Below, piece after piece: positions 1 through 8,577 of a stretch of 64,000 bases of DNA. Position 1 is the stretch's first letter; each line of letters starts with the position of its first letter. Position numbers and translations under genes: made by a program. Source of the DNA: Paenibacillus urinalis (GTDB lineage: Bacteria; Bacillota; Bacilli; Paenibacillales; Paenibacillaceae); NCBI RefSeq assembly GCF_028747985.1, contig NZ_CP118110.1:62001-126000 (forward strand). Reading direction: 5' to 3'. The notes under the pieces are model-generated. The model was given only the letters and a program-made list of their open reading frames with translations, ran no database searches and was not told the DNA's origin.

Positions 1-269
1 TAGAAGCTTACTTATATAAACATGTGAGCGAAATTATGAATGATTTATTGTTAGAGAATCTATATGACAAAAATACTTTATCAAAAAGTCATTCATTGCT
101 TTATGTAGAAGAAGCACTCGATAAGGCTTCTATTGAAAATGTGGAGAAGGAGGCATTAAATATAATTAAAGAATATGCGGAAACCACTATGCCAGAGGAT
201 TCATACGAAACAACAGATATTTACGGAGCCCTAATTTACTATGCTGAAAAAAATACGAATATGCCTTAG
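1..269 (+). CDS. 3' end of an unknown gene (partial)
   Basis: The frame is open from the first base of the window, through a GTG at 24, to a TAG at 267-269, so the gene most likely starts upstream of the window. About 88 codons are visible. The product end is acidic and helix-rich, with no signal peptide, membrane segment or motif that I recognise. A decayed IS256-type transposase fragment begins about 35 bp downstream, so the 3' flank may have been disturbed by insertion. Function unknown. Confidence 0.5.
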   Translation, partial: EAYLYKHVSEIMNDLLLENLYDKNTLSKSHSLLYVEEALDKASIENVEKEALNIIKEYAETTMPEDSYETTDIYGALIYYAEKNTNMP

Positions 270-303
270 TATCATACGGTCGAGTGTTTCTTGTACTCAG
301 CAC

Positions 304-563
304 ATGGGACTTTGGTCAAAGGAACAATTACGAGCCTTCATTAAAGAGAATAATGAGGTCACGGCCAAAATGACGCCAAACACCCGCAACAGCAAAAGCA
401 AAAAGATAGTCGTCAGTGAGTATGGCGAGCAAGAGATTACCATGCCTAGGGATCGGATGAGCGAATTCGAGCCCATTGTCGTGCAGAACTGGGCCAGATG
501 CTACTCCAACTGTCTGTCTTTTTTCCAGAACGGGTGGGCAATCATTTACGTTAAGTCGCCAAA
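304..563 (+). pseudogene. IS256-family transposase remnant
   Basis: The translation begins MGLWSKEQLRAFIKENN and continues with KKIVVSEYGEQEI and PRDRMSEFEPIVV, which are N-terminal hallmarks of IS256/Mutator-type (DDE) transposases. A one-base shift near 490 then gives WGQMLLQLSVFFPERVG and a stop at 563, which looks like the extreme C-terminus. The catalytic core is missing. Two internal deletions and a frameshift make it a dead scar. The following bases (about 561-602) carry a perfect short palindrome, AAATCCCCC/GGGGGATTT, and a sequence that resembles an IS end. No left end or target duplication was identified. Confidence 0.8.
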
Positions 564-642
564 TCCCCCTCGGGGGATTTCCTTGTCATTCTTGACAGAC
601 CCATACTTTAAACTATCTGCATACCCAATAAAACATATTTAA

Positions 643-686
643 AAAATAGAAAGAAGCAGCCAGTTACGACAGCTTCTTTCTATTTT
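643..686. terminator. Bidirectional terminator
   Basis: A perfect 15-bp inverted repeat (AAAATAGAAAGAAGC and its complement) with a 14-nt loop is flanked by A and T runs. It sits just beyond the stop of the minus-strand zinc-ribbon gene and after the IS256 scar, so it can end transcripts from both sides. Confidence 0.8.
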
Positions 687-689
687 TAG

Positions 690-938
690 CTACTGCTTAA
701 TATTTTTTAACTGCTTTTGTAAATCAAAATCCTCTGGCTTAGGAAGGTAAGCCCACTTCTCTCCATTTTGAATCCATTCTTTTAGATAACCCTCGTAGGT
801 ATATCCTTGATCATCATCGTGAAAACCAAACTCAAATCCACAACATGGGCAAACGATAAATGTTTTATATCCATATTCATCGATAGGGGGTTCTTCCAAT
901 TCGTTGTATCCACATACAAGACAAATAAAAGTTTTCAT
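690..938 (-). CDS. Small Cys-rich protein, candidate immunity to the upstream Rhs toxin
   Basis: The 82-residue protein has CLVCGY near the N-terminus and CPCCGFEFGFHDDDQG in the middle: two paired-cysteine knuckles that probably bind one zinc. Acidic and aromatic residues follow. I know similar CPCC-type small proteins beside polymorphic toxins, but I cannot assign a named family. It starts 18 bp after the Rhs gene on the same strand, with the good ribosome site AGGAG six bases before ATG. A lone small gene directly behind the variable toxin end of an Rhs protein is the usual place for its cognate immunity gene. Function is inferred from position only. Confidence 0.6.
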   Translation of the reverse strand: MKTFICLVCGYNELEEPPIDEYGYKTFIVCPCCGFEFGFHDDDQGYTYEGYLKEWIQNGEKWAYLPKPEDFDLQKQLKNIKQ

Positions 939-956
939 ATTAATCTCCTGATTTTA

Positions 957-3900
957 TTATTGATTTCTCCAATACTTCATCCCAGCTTTAGGTTTGTAAT
1001 ATGTTCTTATGTGACCTTTTCTATCTAATACTCCGAATTCATTTGTTTTTGGATTGTAATAGAGTCGATCTCCATTTGCTCTTGATTTCTTTAATACGTT
1101 CCGGCCATTTTTTGCTTTGAAGAATTTGTTAGCTTTTGTTGAGTATGCCCCTAAACTAAGTTTTTTAGCACCAAATTCATTCAAGTGGTGTTTATGAGCA
1201 TTAGCAAATTTCATATTTCTAAAATTATAGTTCTTAGATTTAGATTTAGAAACTCTTCGAGCTGTGTAAGTAGCCTGTTTCGCTAATTTTTTTGGAGCTT
1301 GTTTCTTTAAATAATACTTCACTCCAATTTTAACTAATATAAATGTTACTTGAATTATAGAAAAGGGATTATCGCCATCATGGTCAACCAAATTCACTGG
1401 ATTATTATCACTATATGAATATTTATTCTGGTTAATTGGTGAAGCACTATCTCCAGAATGTGAATCCATAGTTAGGAACACAGCTAGATCTGGATCATAA
1501 TATCTCGCTGATAACAGATATAAACCAGTTTCATCATCATAGCGATATCCTGCGTAACGATAAGGGTTAACATCAGCAAGTTCACCACTTTGGGATATTA
1601 TATTTCCCCAAGCATCGTAATCATAAGAAGCAACTATGTTTCCTGAATTATCAGTTAAACTGACTACGTCCCCGTGACCATTTAAGTGATAGTAATATGT
1701 TTGTCCTTCAAATATAAATGCAACTGGTACGTCACTTTCATCCCATATATATTCAATTACTATATTCCCGGATTCATCAGTTTCGTAGATAACTTTATCA
1801 TCTTGGTAGAAATAGTTGCGTTTTTTATTTTTCGTCTCAGTACTGATACGTTTTCCATTATTATCATATCTAGCACTAAATATAGTAACATTATCAGTGT
1901 CCTTAATTTCCGTTAACTGATCAAAAACGTTATAAACATATACGTTTTGATTATCTTTAACTAAGTTACCATTCCGATCATACTCAAAAGCGGTACCATT
2001 AAATGTACTAATTTGATTAACTTTATTAAAAGTTAACTCATTGGTGGTAACATCGGAACCCTTTGTTACTTTTTTAGTATCTCGATTACCCGTGAAATCA
2101 TACGAATACTCAATTTTAGTACCATCAGTCAACGTTTCTGAAATCAACTGACTAAGGTTGTTATACTCGTATTCAACAGTTCCAGTGGAAGCAGTTACTG
2201 ACTTAATCAGATTATTTTGGTCATAGGTATAATTGTATTCGTTGATGGCTGTTCCATCAGAACGATAATTTGCATAACCAGTTAAATTTTTAGCTTTATC
2301 ATATTCAGTTTTTGTTGTTGCCCCATTACCTAGAGTAATATTTTTGAGGTCATCAGCGGTGTCATAACCATAGCTAATAATTTTAGTATTATTGAAATAC
2401 AGATCTGTGAGTCTATCAAACTCATCGTAATTATAGTTAATTACGGAGTCAATAGCATTAACAGAGTACGTTAGAGACTTAACTTCCCCATTTTCAAAAT
2501 ATAGATATTTTTTTGAACTTCCTCTATCTATTTCTGAATCAATAGAACCACTATCCGTGTACTTAATAACTTTTTCGTCATCGTTAATGGTTTCCAAATT
2601 TCCATTCGGATCATATGTGTATGAGTAGAGAACATTGTCATTTTCTTTGGTGGCAACCAATTGATTCAATTCGTTATAAACATAGGTAAAAATCCTGCCA
2701 TTCGGAGTCTTAGTTTCAATAAGATTACCATTAGAATCATATTTATTATTTGTAGTGTTGCCCAAGGCATCTGTAGACGATAAGATCTGCCCAGTTCCAT
2801 TGTAAGTATTTACCTCAACACTACCATTTGGATATGTTGTTCTTAAAAGGTTACGATTATTATCGTAGTCATACGTAGTAACCTGTTTGTTTGCATCAGT
2901 AACTTTTACAAGTTCATTTTGTTGATTATATTCATAATAACTCGTATTTCCCTTACCATCAGTTTTGCTTAATTCATTCCCTTGTTTATCTGTTACCGAT
3001 ATTGTAATATTTCCATTCCCATCGGTTGTAGTTAATACTTCATTCCCAACTGCATTGTAAGAGTATGAATCCATAGATCCATCGGGTTTATCAACAGTTT
3101 TTAAGTTTCCATATTGATCATAGGTATGCTTTGTTACCTGACCTTTTGAATCAGTAATGGTATCAACTTTACCCTTATCATTATAAGCATAGGTTATAAC
3201 ATTCCCACTTGGATCTGTTTCTGTAGAAACAAAATTTAAAGAATTATACGTGTATTTTGTTGTTCGATTTTCTTCATCAGTCTTCTCAAGAACATTACCG
3301 TATGAATCATATTTTTGAATATATTTCTTGCCGGTAGAATCAATAAATATCTCTGGATTATAGTTTGTATCATATTCAACCTGTTCTTCTGTTCCGTCTG
3401 CATAAACAATTGATGTAGGGGTATAATTGCTATCCATGTGATACTCAGTTACATTACCTAGAGCATCCGCAACATAAGAGGTTCTTCCAGCAAATTGATA
3501 GCTTTTTCCCGGTCGTTCTAAACCATCTACACCAGAAACGTCTGTCGATGGCTCCTGAACTTTAGCAACATATTCATTCTCATAAGTAAAGTCTGTCCTG
3601 CGGTTATTAGGATCAATAACTGTAGTAAGGTAACCTTCTGGGCTGTAACCATATTTTGTTCGGTTATAAGTTCCGTCAGTAGAATACTGATCCACCGAAA
3701 CAAGTCTTTTATTAATATCGTAATTGTAATCTGTTTTTTGTCCTTCTAACATCGCATAGTCAACTAAACCACTCGTTGTATAAGTGAATACTAGTTCTCT
3801 ACCCGTAGCATCGACTATACCAGTTAACTTTCCATCTGTTGAATATTTGTATTCAAGTTTATTTCCATATAGATCCTGTTCATAGCTTATTCTTGCAGTC

Positions 3901-5837
3901 ACTACACTAAGTTCGTTATCTATATTTACAGTATCAAAATGAGTAATATATCCATTTTTATCAGTAATGGTATATCCTGTTGTTCCTTTGTTTTGATCCG
4001 TTACTTTTGTTAACGTTAGGTATTTACCTGGTGGAGAAATATACTTCTTTGTAGATTGGTCATATTTGAAATAATGAGATGTTCCATCAGGTTCTGTATA
4101 AAGAACATTCCCTGTTTTATAAGCATCATAGATGCTTTCGTACCCGTTATAAACCCATCCATATCCAAAAGGTGTTAATTCTACTGATTTAGAATTATAT
4201 GTTCTACCAAATACTAGAGCAGTATCCCCCCGTGAATCTAGATTATAATCTGTATACTGAATAACGTTATTACCAGTGCCCAAGTTGACGTTGCTAGTTC
4301 CTTCTCCCAAACTAATGCCATCAAAAGTCCAATAATCTTCCAATCCTAGACGACTTGCTGAAGTGTAGGTCACACTAAGAAGAGGAGTATTTTTTGTGTT
4401 AGCGGTATCATCACCGGAAATAAATTTTTTATAGGTATTTGTGGTTTCAGATGAACTTTTGAGTAAAAAACCTAAATTCGAATCGGGATTATTAATCCAC
4501 TTTTCCATCATGTACGGTGTGAGAGACCACTTATAATTGAAATCCAAAGATGTAAGAGTATCTACATATGCAGTAGAAACTTGGGAGGCATTAAAATCTC
4601 CGCCTTGAGAATTCCACTGTGTCCCGGCATCAGAGTACATCCATGAAGCTGAATATTCTGTCCATGGTGTGCTTATTGAATGCAAGGTTACATTCATACC
4701 AGTGTCATTAGATACTGAAGCCAACCATAAATTTAAATCAGCTGTTAAAACATTTGCTCCTTGAGGAATTGAACTAGTATCAAATCTAATTAATGAACGA
4801 ATAATATTATCTTGGGTAGCGTCTTTGTATAAACCTACCCCTAAGGTTGTTTCTGTTGGTGCTGTCTGTTTTGGGAATGCACTTCGAATGTTTGTATCAG
4901 AAAGTGCATATTGGGGCTGATATTTAACTATTGTAGGATCTAAAGTTACTGGATAGACCCTCTTGTCACTGAGCAACCATTCCTGATTGGGGATCAGGTC
5001 TATATACAACTGATTATTTTCAGATCTCAAATCGTACTTAATATCATATGATATAGCTTCTTCTGGTATAGTAGATATTTCTTCGTTCTCTTTGTATCCA
5101 TTAGGTTTAAACGAATCATACATAATAGGTGCTTCAATATAATACTTTATATCACCTGACTCTTTATCTAATAAAAGGATTGAGCCATTCTCTCGTTGCT
5201 TGTATGTTAAATTACCTAAATCTAATGAGAAGGTATAGATAACCGGTGTTTCCAGGTTAGCAGGTTTATCTTTTAAAATTATCTCCTCTTTAATACGATC
5301 GTTACCCAAGGAATATTTTAGATCCGCATTCTCAAAAACTTCTGGATAGATTATAGTATTGTTGGAAACTTCCGCATCTATGGCAGTTTCTATTTCGGAG
5401 TAAGTAGTATTAGTAACCGATTCCTCCTTCATTGGAGTTAAATTTATCTCATAGTTATTTTCTGAAATTTCAAGTAGGTTGTCTTCGGAAGTGTGTTGTT
5501 TATCTAGCTTTACATGAAAAGAGTGGGCGTTATTGTAAATAGATGTATTATTCTCTTTAAGAACGTTATTAATTGGTTTCCATTTCTCTATGTTTTCATC
5601 AAAGTAATGGATCGGTGTTGGAGAGATATCCGTTGTTAATGTACCATTGCTGTTTATGTATGTTTTTGAATATTCACTTCGTTTTCCTATTAATTCCTGC
5701 CTTTCATTTTTGATATTTACGACATCAGATGTCTTGTTATCTTTAACTTCTGCTATCGCTTTTGGATTAATTGCTGTTGAGGTCAATAATGAACCTGCCA
5801 TTACAAGAATAATGGACTTTTGAAATAACCTATTCAT
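957..5837 (-). CDS. Secreted Rhs/YD-repeat polymorphic toxin (copy 1)
   Basis: The protein has 1626 residues. Residues 1-29 form a Sec signal peptide (basic start, hydrophobic core, AIA). A DNRLRE-type module lies at about 300-490 (TNIRSAFPKQTAPTETTLGV). Dozens of YD repeats of the form YxYDxxGN run from about 590 to 1400, and the Rhs core (YRYAGYRYDDETGLYLLSAR) starts near 1425 and ends at NPVNLVDHDGDNP near 1487. The last ~135 residues are the variable toxin end, rich in Lys and Arg and finishing with NPKTNEFGVLDRKGHIRTYY, a motif I have seen at the C-terminus of other Rhs toxins; it may be an RNase-type domain (inference). There is no Hint domain, unlike copy 2. The start has GGAGATG upstream. 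A candidate immunity gene follows. Confidence 0.9.
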   Translation of the reverse strand: MNRLFQKSIILVMAGSLLTSTAINPKAIAEVKDNKTSDVVNIKNERQELIGKRSEYSKTYINSNGTLTTDISPTPIHYFDENIEKWKPINNVLKENNTSIYNNAHSFHVKLDKQHTSEDNLLEISENNYEINLTPMKEESVTNTTYSEIETAIDAEVSNNTIIYPEVFENADLKYSLGNDRIKEEIILKDKPANLETPVIYTFSLDLGNLTYKQRENGSILLLDKESGDIKYYIEAPIMYDSFKPNGYKENEEISTIPEEAISYDIKYDLRSENNQLYIDLIPNQEWLLSDKRVYPVTLDPTIVKYQPQYALSDTNIRSAFPKQTAPTETTLGVGLYKDATQDNIIRSLIRFDTSSIPQGANVLTADLNLWLASVSNDTGMNVTLHSISTPWTEYSASWMYSDAGTQWNSQGGDFNASQVSTAYVDTLTSLDFNYKWSLTPYMMEKWINNPDSNLGFLLKSSSETTNTYKKFISGDDTANTKNTPLLSVTYTSASRLGLEDYWTFDGISLGEGTSNVNLGTGNNVIQYTDYNLDSRGDTALVFGRTYNSKSVELTPFGYGWVYNGYESIYDAYKTGNVLYTEPDGTSHYFKYDQSTKKYISPPGKYLTLTKVTDQNKGTTGYTITDKNGYITHFDTVNIDNELSVVTARISYEQDLYGNKLEYKYSTDGKLTGIVDATGRELVFTYTTSGLVDYAMLEGQKTDYNYDINKRLVSVDQYSTDGTYNRTKYGYSPEGYLTTVIDPNNRRTDFTYENEYVAKVQEPSTDVSGVDGLERPGKSYQFAGRTSYVADALGNVTEYHMDSNYTPTSIVYADGTEEQVEYDTNYNPEIFIDSTGKKYIQKYDSYGNVLEKTDEENRTTKYTYNSLNFVSTETDPSGNVITYAYNDKGKVDTITDSKGQVTKHTYDQYGNLKTVDKPDGSMDSYSYNAVGNEVLTTTDGNGNITISVTDKQGNELSKTDGKGNTSYYEYNQQNELVKVTDANKQVTTYDYDNNRNLLRTTYPNGSVEVNTYNGTGQILSSTDALGNTTNNKYDSNGNLIETKTPNGRIFTYVYNELNQLVATKENDNVLYSYTYDPNGNLETINDDEKVIKYTDSGSIDSEIDRGSSKKYLYFENGEVKSLTYSVNAIDSVINYNYDEFDRLTDLYFNNTKIISYGYDTADDLKNITLGNGATTKTEYDKAKNLTGYANYRSDGTAINEYNYTYDQNNLIKSVTASTGTVEYEYNNLSQLISETLTDGTKIEYSYDFTGNRDTKKVTKGSDVTTNELTFNKVNQISTFNGTAFEYDRNGNLVKDNQNVYVYNVFDQLTEIKDTDNVTIFSARYDNNGKRISTETKNKKRNYFYQDDKVIYETDESGNIVIEYIWDESDVPVAFIFEGQTYYYHLNGHGDVVSLTDNSGNIVASYDYDAWGNIISQSGELADVNPYRYAGYRYDDETGLYLLSARYYDPDLAVFLTMDSHSGDSASPINQNKYSYSDNNPVNLVDHDGDNPFSIIQVTFILVKIGVKYYLKKQAPKKLAKQATYTARRVSKSKSKNYNFRNMKFANAHKHHLNEFGAKKLSLGAYSTKANKFFKAKNGRNVLKKSRANGDRLYYNPKTNEFGVLDRKGHIRTYYKPKAGMKYWRNQ

Positions 5838-6104
5838 TTTTCATCTCCTAATTAAAATTATCTCTTCTTCAGAAATATACCAATGAAAGTTATAACTATC
5901 TGAGAAGAAATTGGTAAGCAAAAATCATTATTACAAAAACAAATTTCGATAGCAATGAACAAAAAATACCAAGTGGAAGCTTAACAAAAATCAACCGAAT
6001 TACCACCGCTATTATCTTGCTATTCAAATAGTAATGCACCAATTGCATAGTGTAGGTCATCGTGAGAAACCCAGTAAATATATCCCAAATTATGAAGAGT
6101 CGTG

Positions 6105-6282
6105 TTTACAACACTTTTGTCCCACTTTATAATAATGTTATTAAGATTTTTGTATTTTTCTTTGCCGCTAATTTTCGGTAAAGACGGTGAACGCTTCTTT
6201 TAAGCTAATAAATATTGGATTGAAATAGGAAGGCTATAAAGCATACGCACTATACGTATGTCTTTGTACGCCTTCTTTTTTT
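6105..6282 (+). promoter_or_regulatory. Promoter and structured leader A
   Basis: TTTACA (6105), 17 bp, then TATAAT (6128) forms a sigma-A promoter. The transcript would begin shortly before hairpin P1 (6160-6183, CUUUGCCG paired with CGGUAAAG). P2 follows (GCUU/AAGC, 6193-6205), then UAAUAAAUAUUGG, then nested P3 with an inner CAUACG/CGUAUG stem (6242-6260), an outer GAAGGC/GCCUUC stem and seven U (to 6282). AGGAGG lies at 6294. The outer stem plus U tract reads as an intrinsic terminator, so this is a likely attenuator. Four more copies of the design are in the window. Bases 5838-6104 hold nothing else that I recognise. Confidence 0.75.
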
Positions 6283-6306
6283 ATGTCCAAATAGGAGGAG
6301 ATAGAG

Positions 6307-6594
6307 ATGAGCAATTTGCAAACCGTCATTGAAGACGACGGAATGAAGATGCTTAGAGTATACAGAGCTGGGCAATTGATACTCTGTTTACCTGAAGTAA
6401 ATCGAATTGCGACATTAGAAAATCAGATTAATACGGAAACTTTCGATACGATCGAGGAAGTAGTGGCGTTTATCGGAAGTAGAGAGCAGTGTTGTAGCAG
6501 ATCTTACTCACTGCATCTGATCTTGAGAGCATATGAGTTCGTTAACGAACACTACATCAAGCTTTATTACTACATTCATTCTTCGGGATGTTAG
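6307..6594 (+). CDS. Hypothetical protein, first gene of the leader-A operon
   Basis: A 95-residue soluble protein. The start follows AGGAGGAGATAGAG, a strong ribosome site, directly behind leader A. The sequence (MSNLQTVIEDDGMKMLRVYR at the start) matches no family I know. There is a Cys pair in REQCCSRS and an aromatic C-terminus. It is 17 bp upstream of the DndC-like gene and must be co-transcribed with it. Function unknown. Confidence 0.6.
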   Translation: MSNLQTVIEDDGMKMLRVYRAGQLILCLPEVNRIATLENQINTETFDTIEEVVAFIGSREQCCSRSYSLHLILRAYEFVNEHYIKLYYYIHSSGC

Positions 6595-6611
6595 CAGAGG
6601 GGGATATAAAC

Positions 6612-8483
6612 ATGGAAACTTATGAATTAGTCGAAAACACAACAAAGATTGGGATTCAAAATCGGCTGAAGGACTATAACTCTGTGATCTTAGATACCTG
6701 GGATTACCTTGAAGCTGTTGGTTTTTCATTTCATGGGGTCGTTCGAGACTGGACTGCAATTTTTGAGAAGGGTGTATACTTTGCAATCCATCATTTCGTT
6801 AAAGATCGACCCGATTTGGATTGTTTAGCACCGGATAGCGGCTTTTCATGGAAGGATTTATTTCAAGGCGATTCTGTCTCAGGAGCGCTTTTTTTGTTTC
6901 TGGAAAAATCAGGATTTAATTTATGGATGCCTGAACAGGCAGCTATAGACGCTTTGGTTGCTACTACAGTGACGGATGACTCTTACATGTTTGGCAGAAA
7001 CAATTATCCTTCCATGAGTGATTGGAGCTACACGAGTCCAAAGCACAAATTCCAGGTCTACGGATTCCATCGATCCTGCGCTGTACTTATTGAAATTTAC
7101 GCGCTCAATATTCCTCCTTATGGTGCGAGTAAAGACCAGCTACCGTTTCCAGAGGATCGCTGCCAGCCATCTTTCGATATATTTGATCTGGCAACCGGCG
7201 CTTCGCAAAAGCGTACACAGCGAGCGATCGCGGGGGAAACTTTGGATTTCCTTGAGAAAGTAGATGATGAACTATTAGCTGTAACAAGAGCCAAGATCAA
7301 GAAGATCTATGATGAGCACTCTATCATCGGATTATTAAATTCCGGTGGTGTTGATTCAAGGCTTACGCTGCAGCTGATGATAGAGCATGCAATAAAGAAC
7401 CCCGATCCGTCTAAAGGAATCATGGTCATATCAGCTGATACGTTAGTGGAGAACCCAGGCGTTAAACAAATTATTCATGAGCTTCGAGATGCTTTAGGCA
7501 GGGCTTTTCCATGGATTGAGTATCACATCGTTGAACCACGAGAGGATAATACCCTGCTCGTATGCATCATCGGTAAGGGATACCAAGCCCCTTCCGTCTC
7601 CTTCAAATACTGTGTTCGTCGTCTTAAGATTGAGCCGGCGAGAGAGTTCCTTGAGGCAATGTTTTTGGCTGAAGGAGCTGAAGACACGGTGCTGGTGCTT
7701 GGTTCGAGAGACAATGAGAGTGTAATGAGAAAACGCAGCCTTTCGAAGCATTTTGGTGAAGACTTTTATGGGCATCATCCTGTAGGCAATATTCGTACAG
7801 CCTCACCTATTCGAGATTGGACGAAGCAGGAAGTCGTCACGTATTTAGCGTTCAACCGGGGACCATGGAAGAAGGGAGCTCGTAATACAGAGCTTCTAGC
7901 CTTTTATGGCAATGCAGCCGGCAGTGAGTGTCCTCTTGGTGCTGCCGTTGTTAATGACAATGAAGCCATGATGCAGTGCGGTAAGTCGGCAAGAATGGGC
8001 TGTTACCTGTGCACCATATCTCAAGACAAGAGTATGGGAAATCTGATCTCCACTCATCCGGAGTACGAAAAATATTACAAATTCCGTAGAATCCTTAAAG
8101 CGATCGGTCAGGATATTCGATATGGAGGTATCACTGGGGTTCAAAGGATAGGTAAGTCTAAAATCGGAAGTGGTATCGGAGATCTAACGATAGATTGTCG
8201 AACACATCTCCTGCAGACGATGGCCAGACTCGATATTGAGTGGCGCAAGAGTGAGATTATCACCGCGTACCAAATGGTATTAGAACGAGAAATGGTTGAG
8301 GGATTCCCAGTAACGGAGAGGTTCCGTGATGCAATATTTCAGTTGATCGCTGTATCTGGTTCTATGAAGAATTTCTTTGGTCACTCTGTATTCGATCCAT
8401 ACGGAACAGGAGTTGACCAAGTTACAGAGGAAGACAACGAAGCTATAAAGAGAATACTTGAAAAGAGAAGAAATATGATCTGA
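6612..8483 (+). CDS. DndC-like PP-loop sulfurtransferase/PAPS-reductase-family protein
   Basis: The 623-residue protein (ATG 6612 chosen because GAGGGGG lies 7 nt before it; an ATG at 6588 is possible) carries the PP-loop SGGVDS at residues 244-249, which binds ATP. It also has YCVRRLKIEPAREFLEAM and LVLGSRDNESVMRKR. A four-cysteine set (SECPLG, QCGKS, then C464 and C467 in RMGCYLCT) is followed by QDKS. That order is the pattern of DndC, the iron-sulfur enzyme that activates DNA backbones for phosphorothioation. No dndB, dndD or dndE is nearby, so the substrate may differ. The N-terminal ~230 residues look like a separate accessory region. It may work with the LPD1 gene downstream. Family call firm, reaction inferred. 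Confidence 0.8.
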   Translation: METYELVENTTKIGIQNRLKDYNSVILDTWDYLEAVGFSFHGVVRDWTAIFEKGVYFAIHHFVKDRPDLDCLAPDSGFSWKDLFQGDSVSGALFLFLEKSGFNLWMPEQAAIDALVATTVTDDSYMFGRNNYPSMSDWSYTSPKHKFQVYGFHRSCAVLIEIYALNIPPYGASKDQLPFPEDRCQPSFDIFDLATGASQKRTQRAIAGETLDFLEKVDDELLAVTRAKIKKIYDEHSIIGLLNSGGVDSRLTLQLMIEHAIKNPDPSKGIMVISADTLVENPGVKQIIHELRDALGRAFPWIEYHIVEPREDNTLLVCIIGKGYQAPSVSFKYCVRRLKIEPAREFLEAMFLAEGAEDTVLVLGSRDNESVMRKRSLSKHFGEDFYGHHPVGNIRTASPIRDWTKQEVVTYLAFNRGPWKKGARNTELLAFYGNAAGSECPLGAAVVNDNEAMMQCGKSARMGCYLCTISQDKSMGNLISTHPEYEKYYKFRRILKAIGQDIRYGGITGVQRIGKSKIGSGIGDLTIDCRTHLLQTMARLDIEWRKSEIITAYQMVLEREMVEGFPVTERFRDAIFQLIAVSGSMKNFFGHSVFDPYGTGVDQVTEEDNEAIKRILEKRRNMI

Positions 8484-8541
8484 TGGGTACATGTATGTGT
8501 CTATCGCTTGTTCAGCGTCCTGGCGGACGGTAATAAAAACA

Positions 8542-8570
8542 CCTCCGCCTTGCGCGGAGGAGCATGGAGG
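8542..8570 (+). promoter_or_regulatory. Hairpin beside the LPD1 ribosome site
   Basis: CCTCCGC (8542-8548) can pair with GCGGAGG (8554-8560). The same CCTCC can alternatively pair with the Shine-Dalgarno GGAGG at 8566-8570, eight nt before ATG 8578. The two pairings exclude each other, so this could be a small translational switch. Seen by eye only; there is no U tract. Confidence 0.4.
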
Positions 8571-8577
8571 TAAAAAT

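Noticed and set aside
241..642. 133-codon frame over the IS256 scar
   Set aside because: Only part of it is transposase-like; the rest is out of frame with the C-terminal fragment. Reported as a pseudogene instead.
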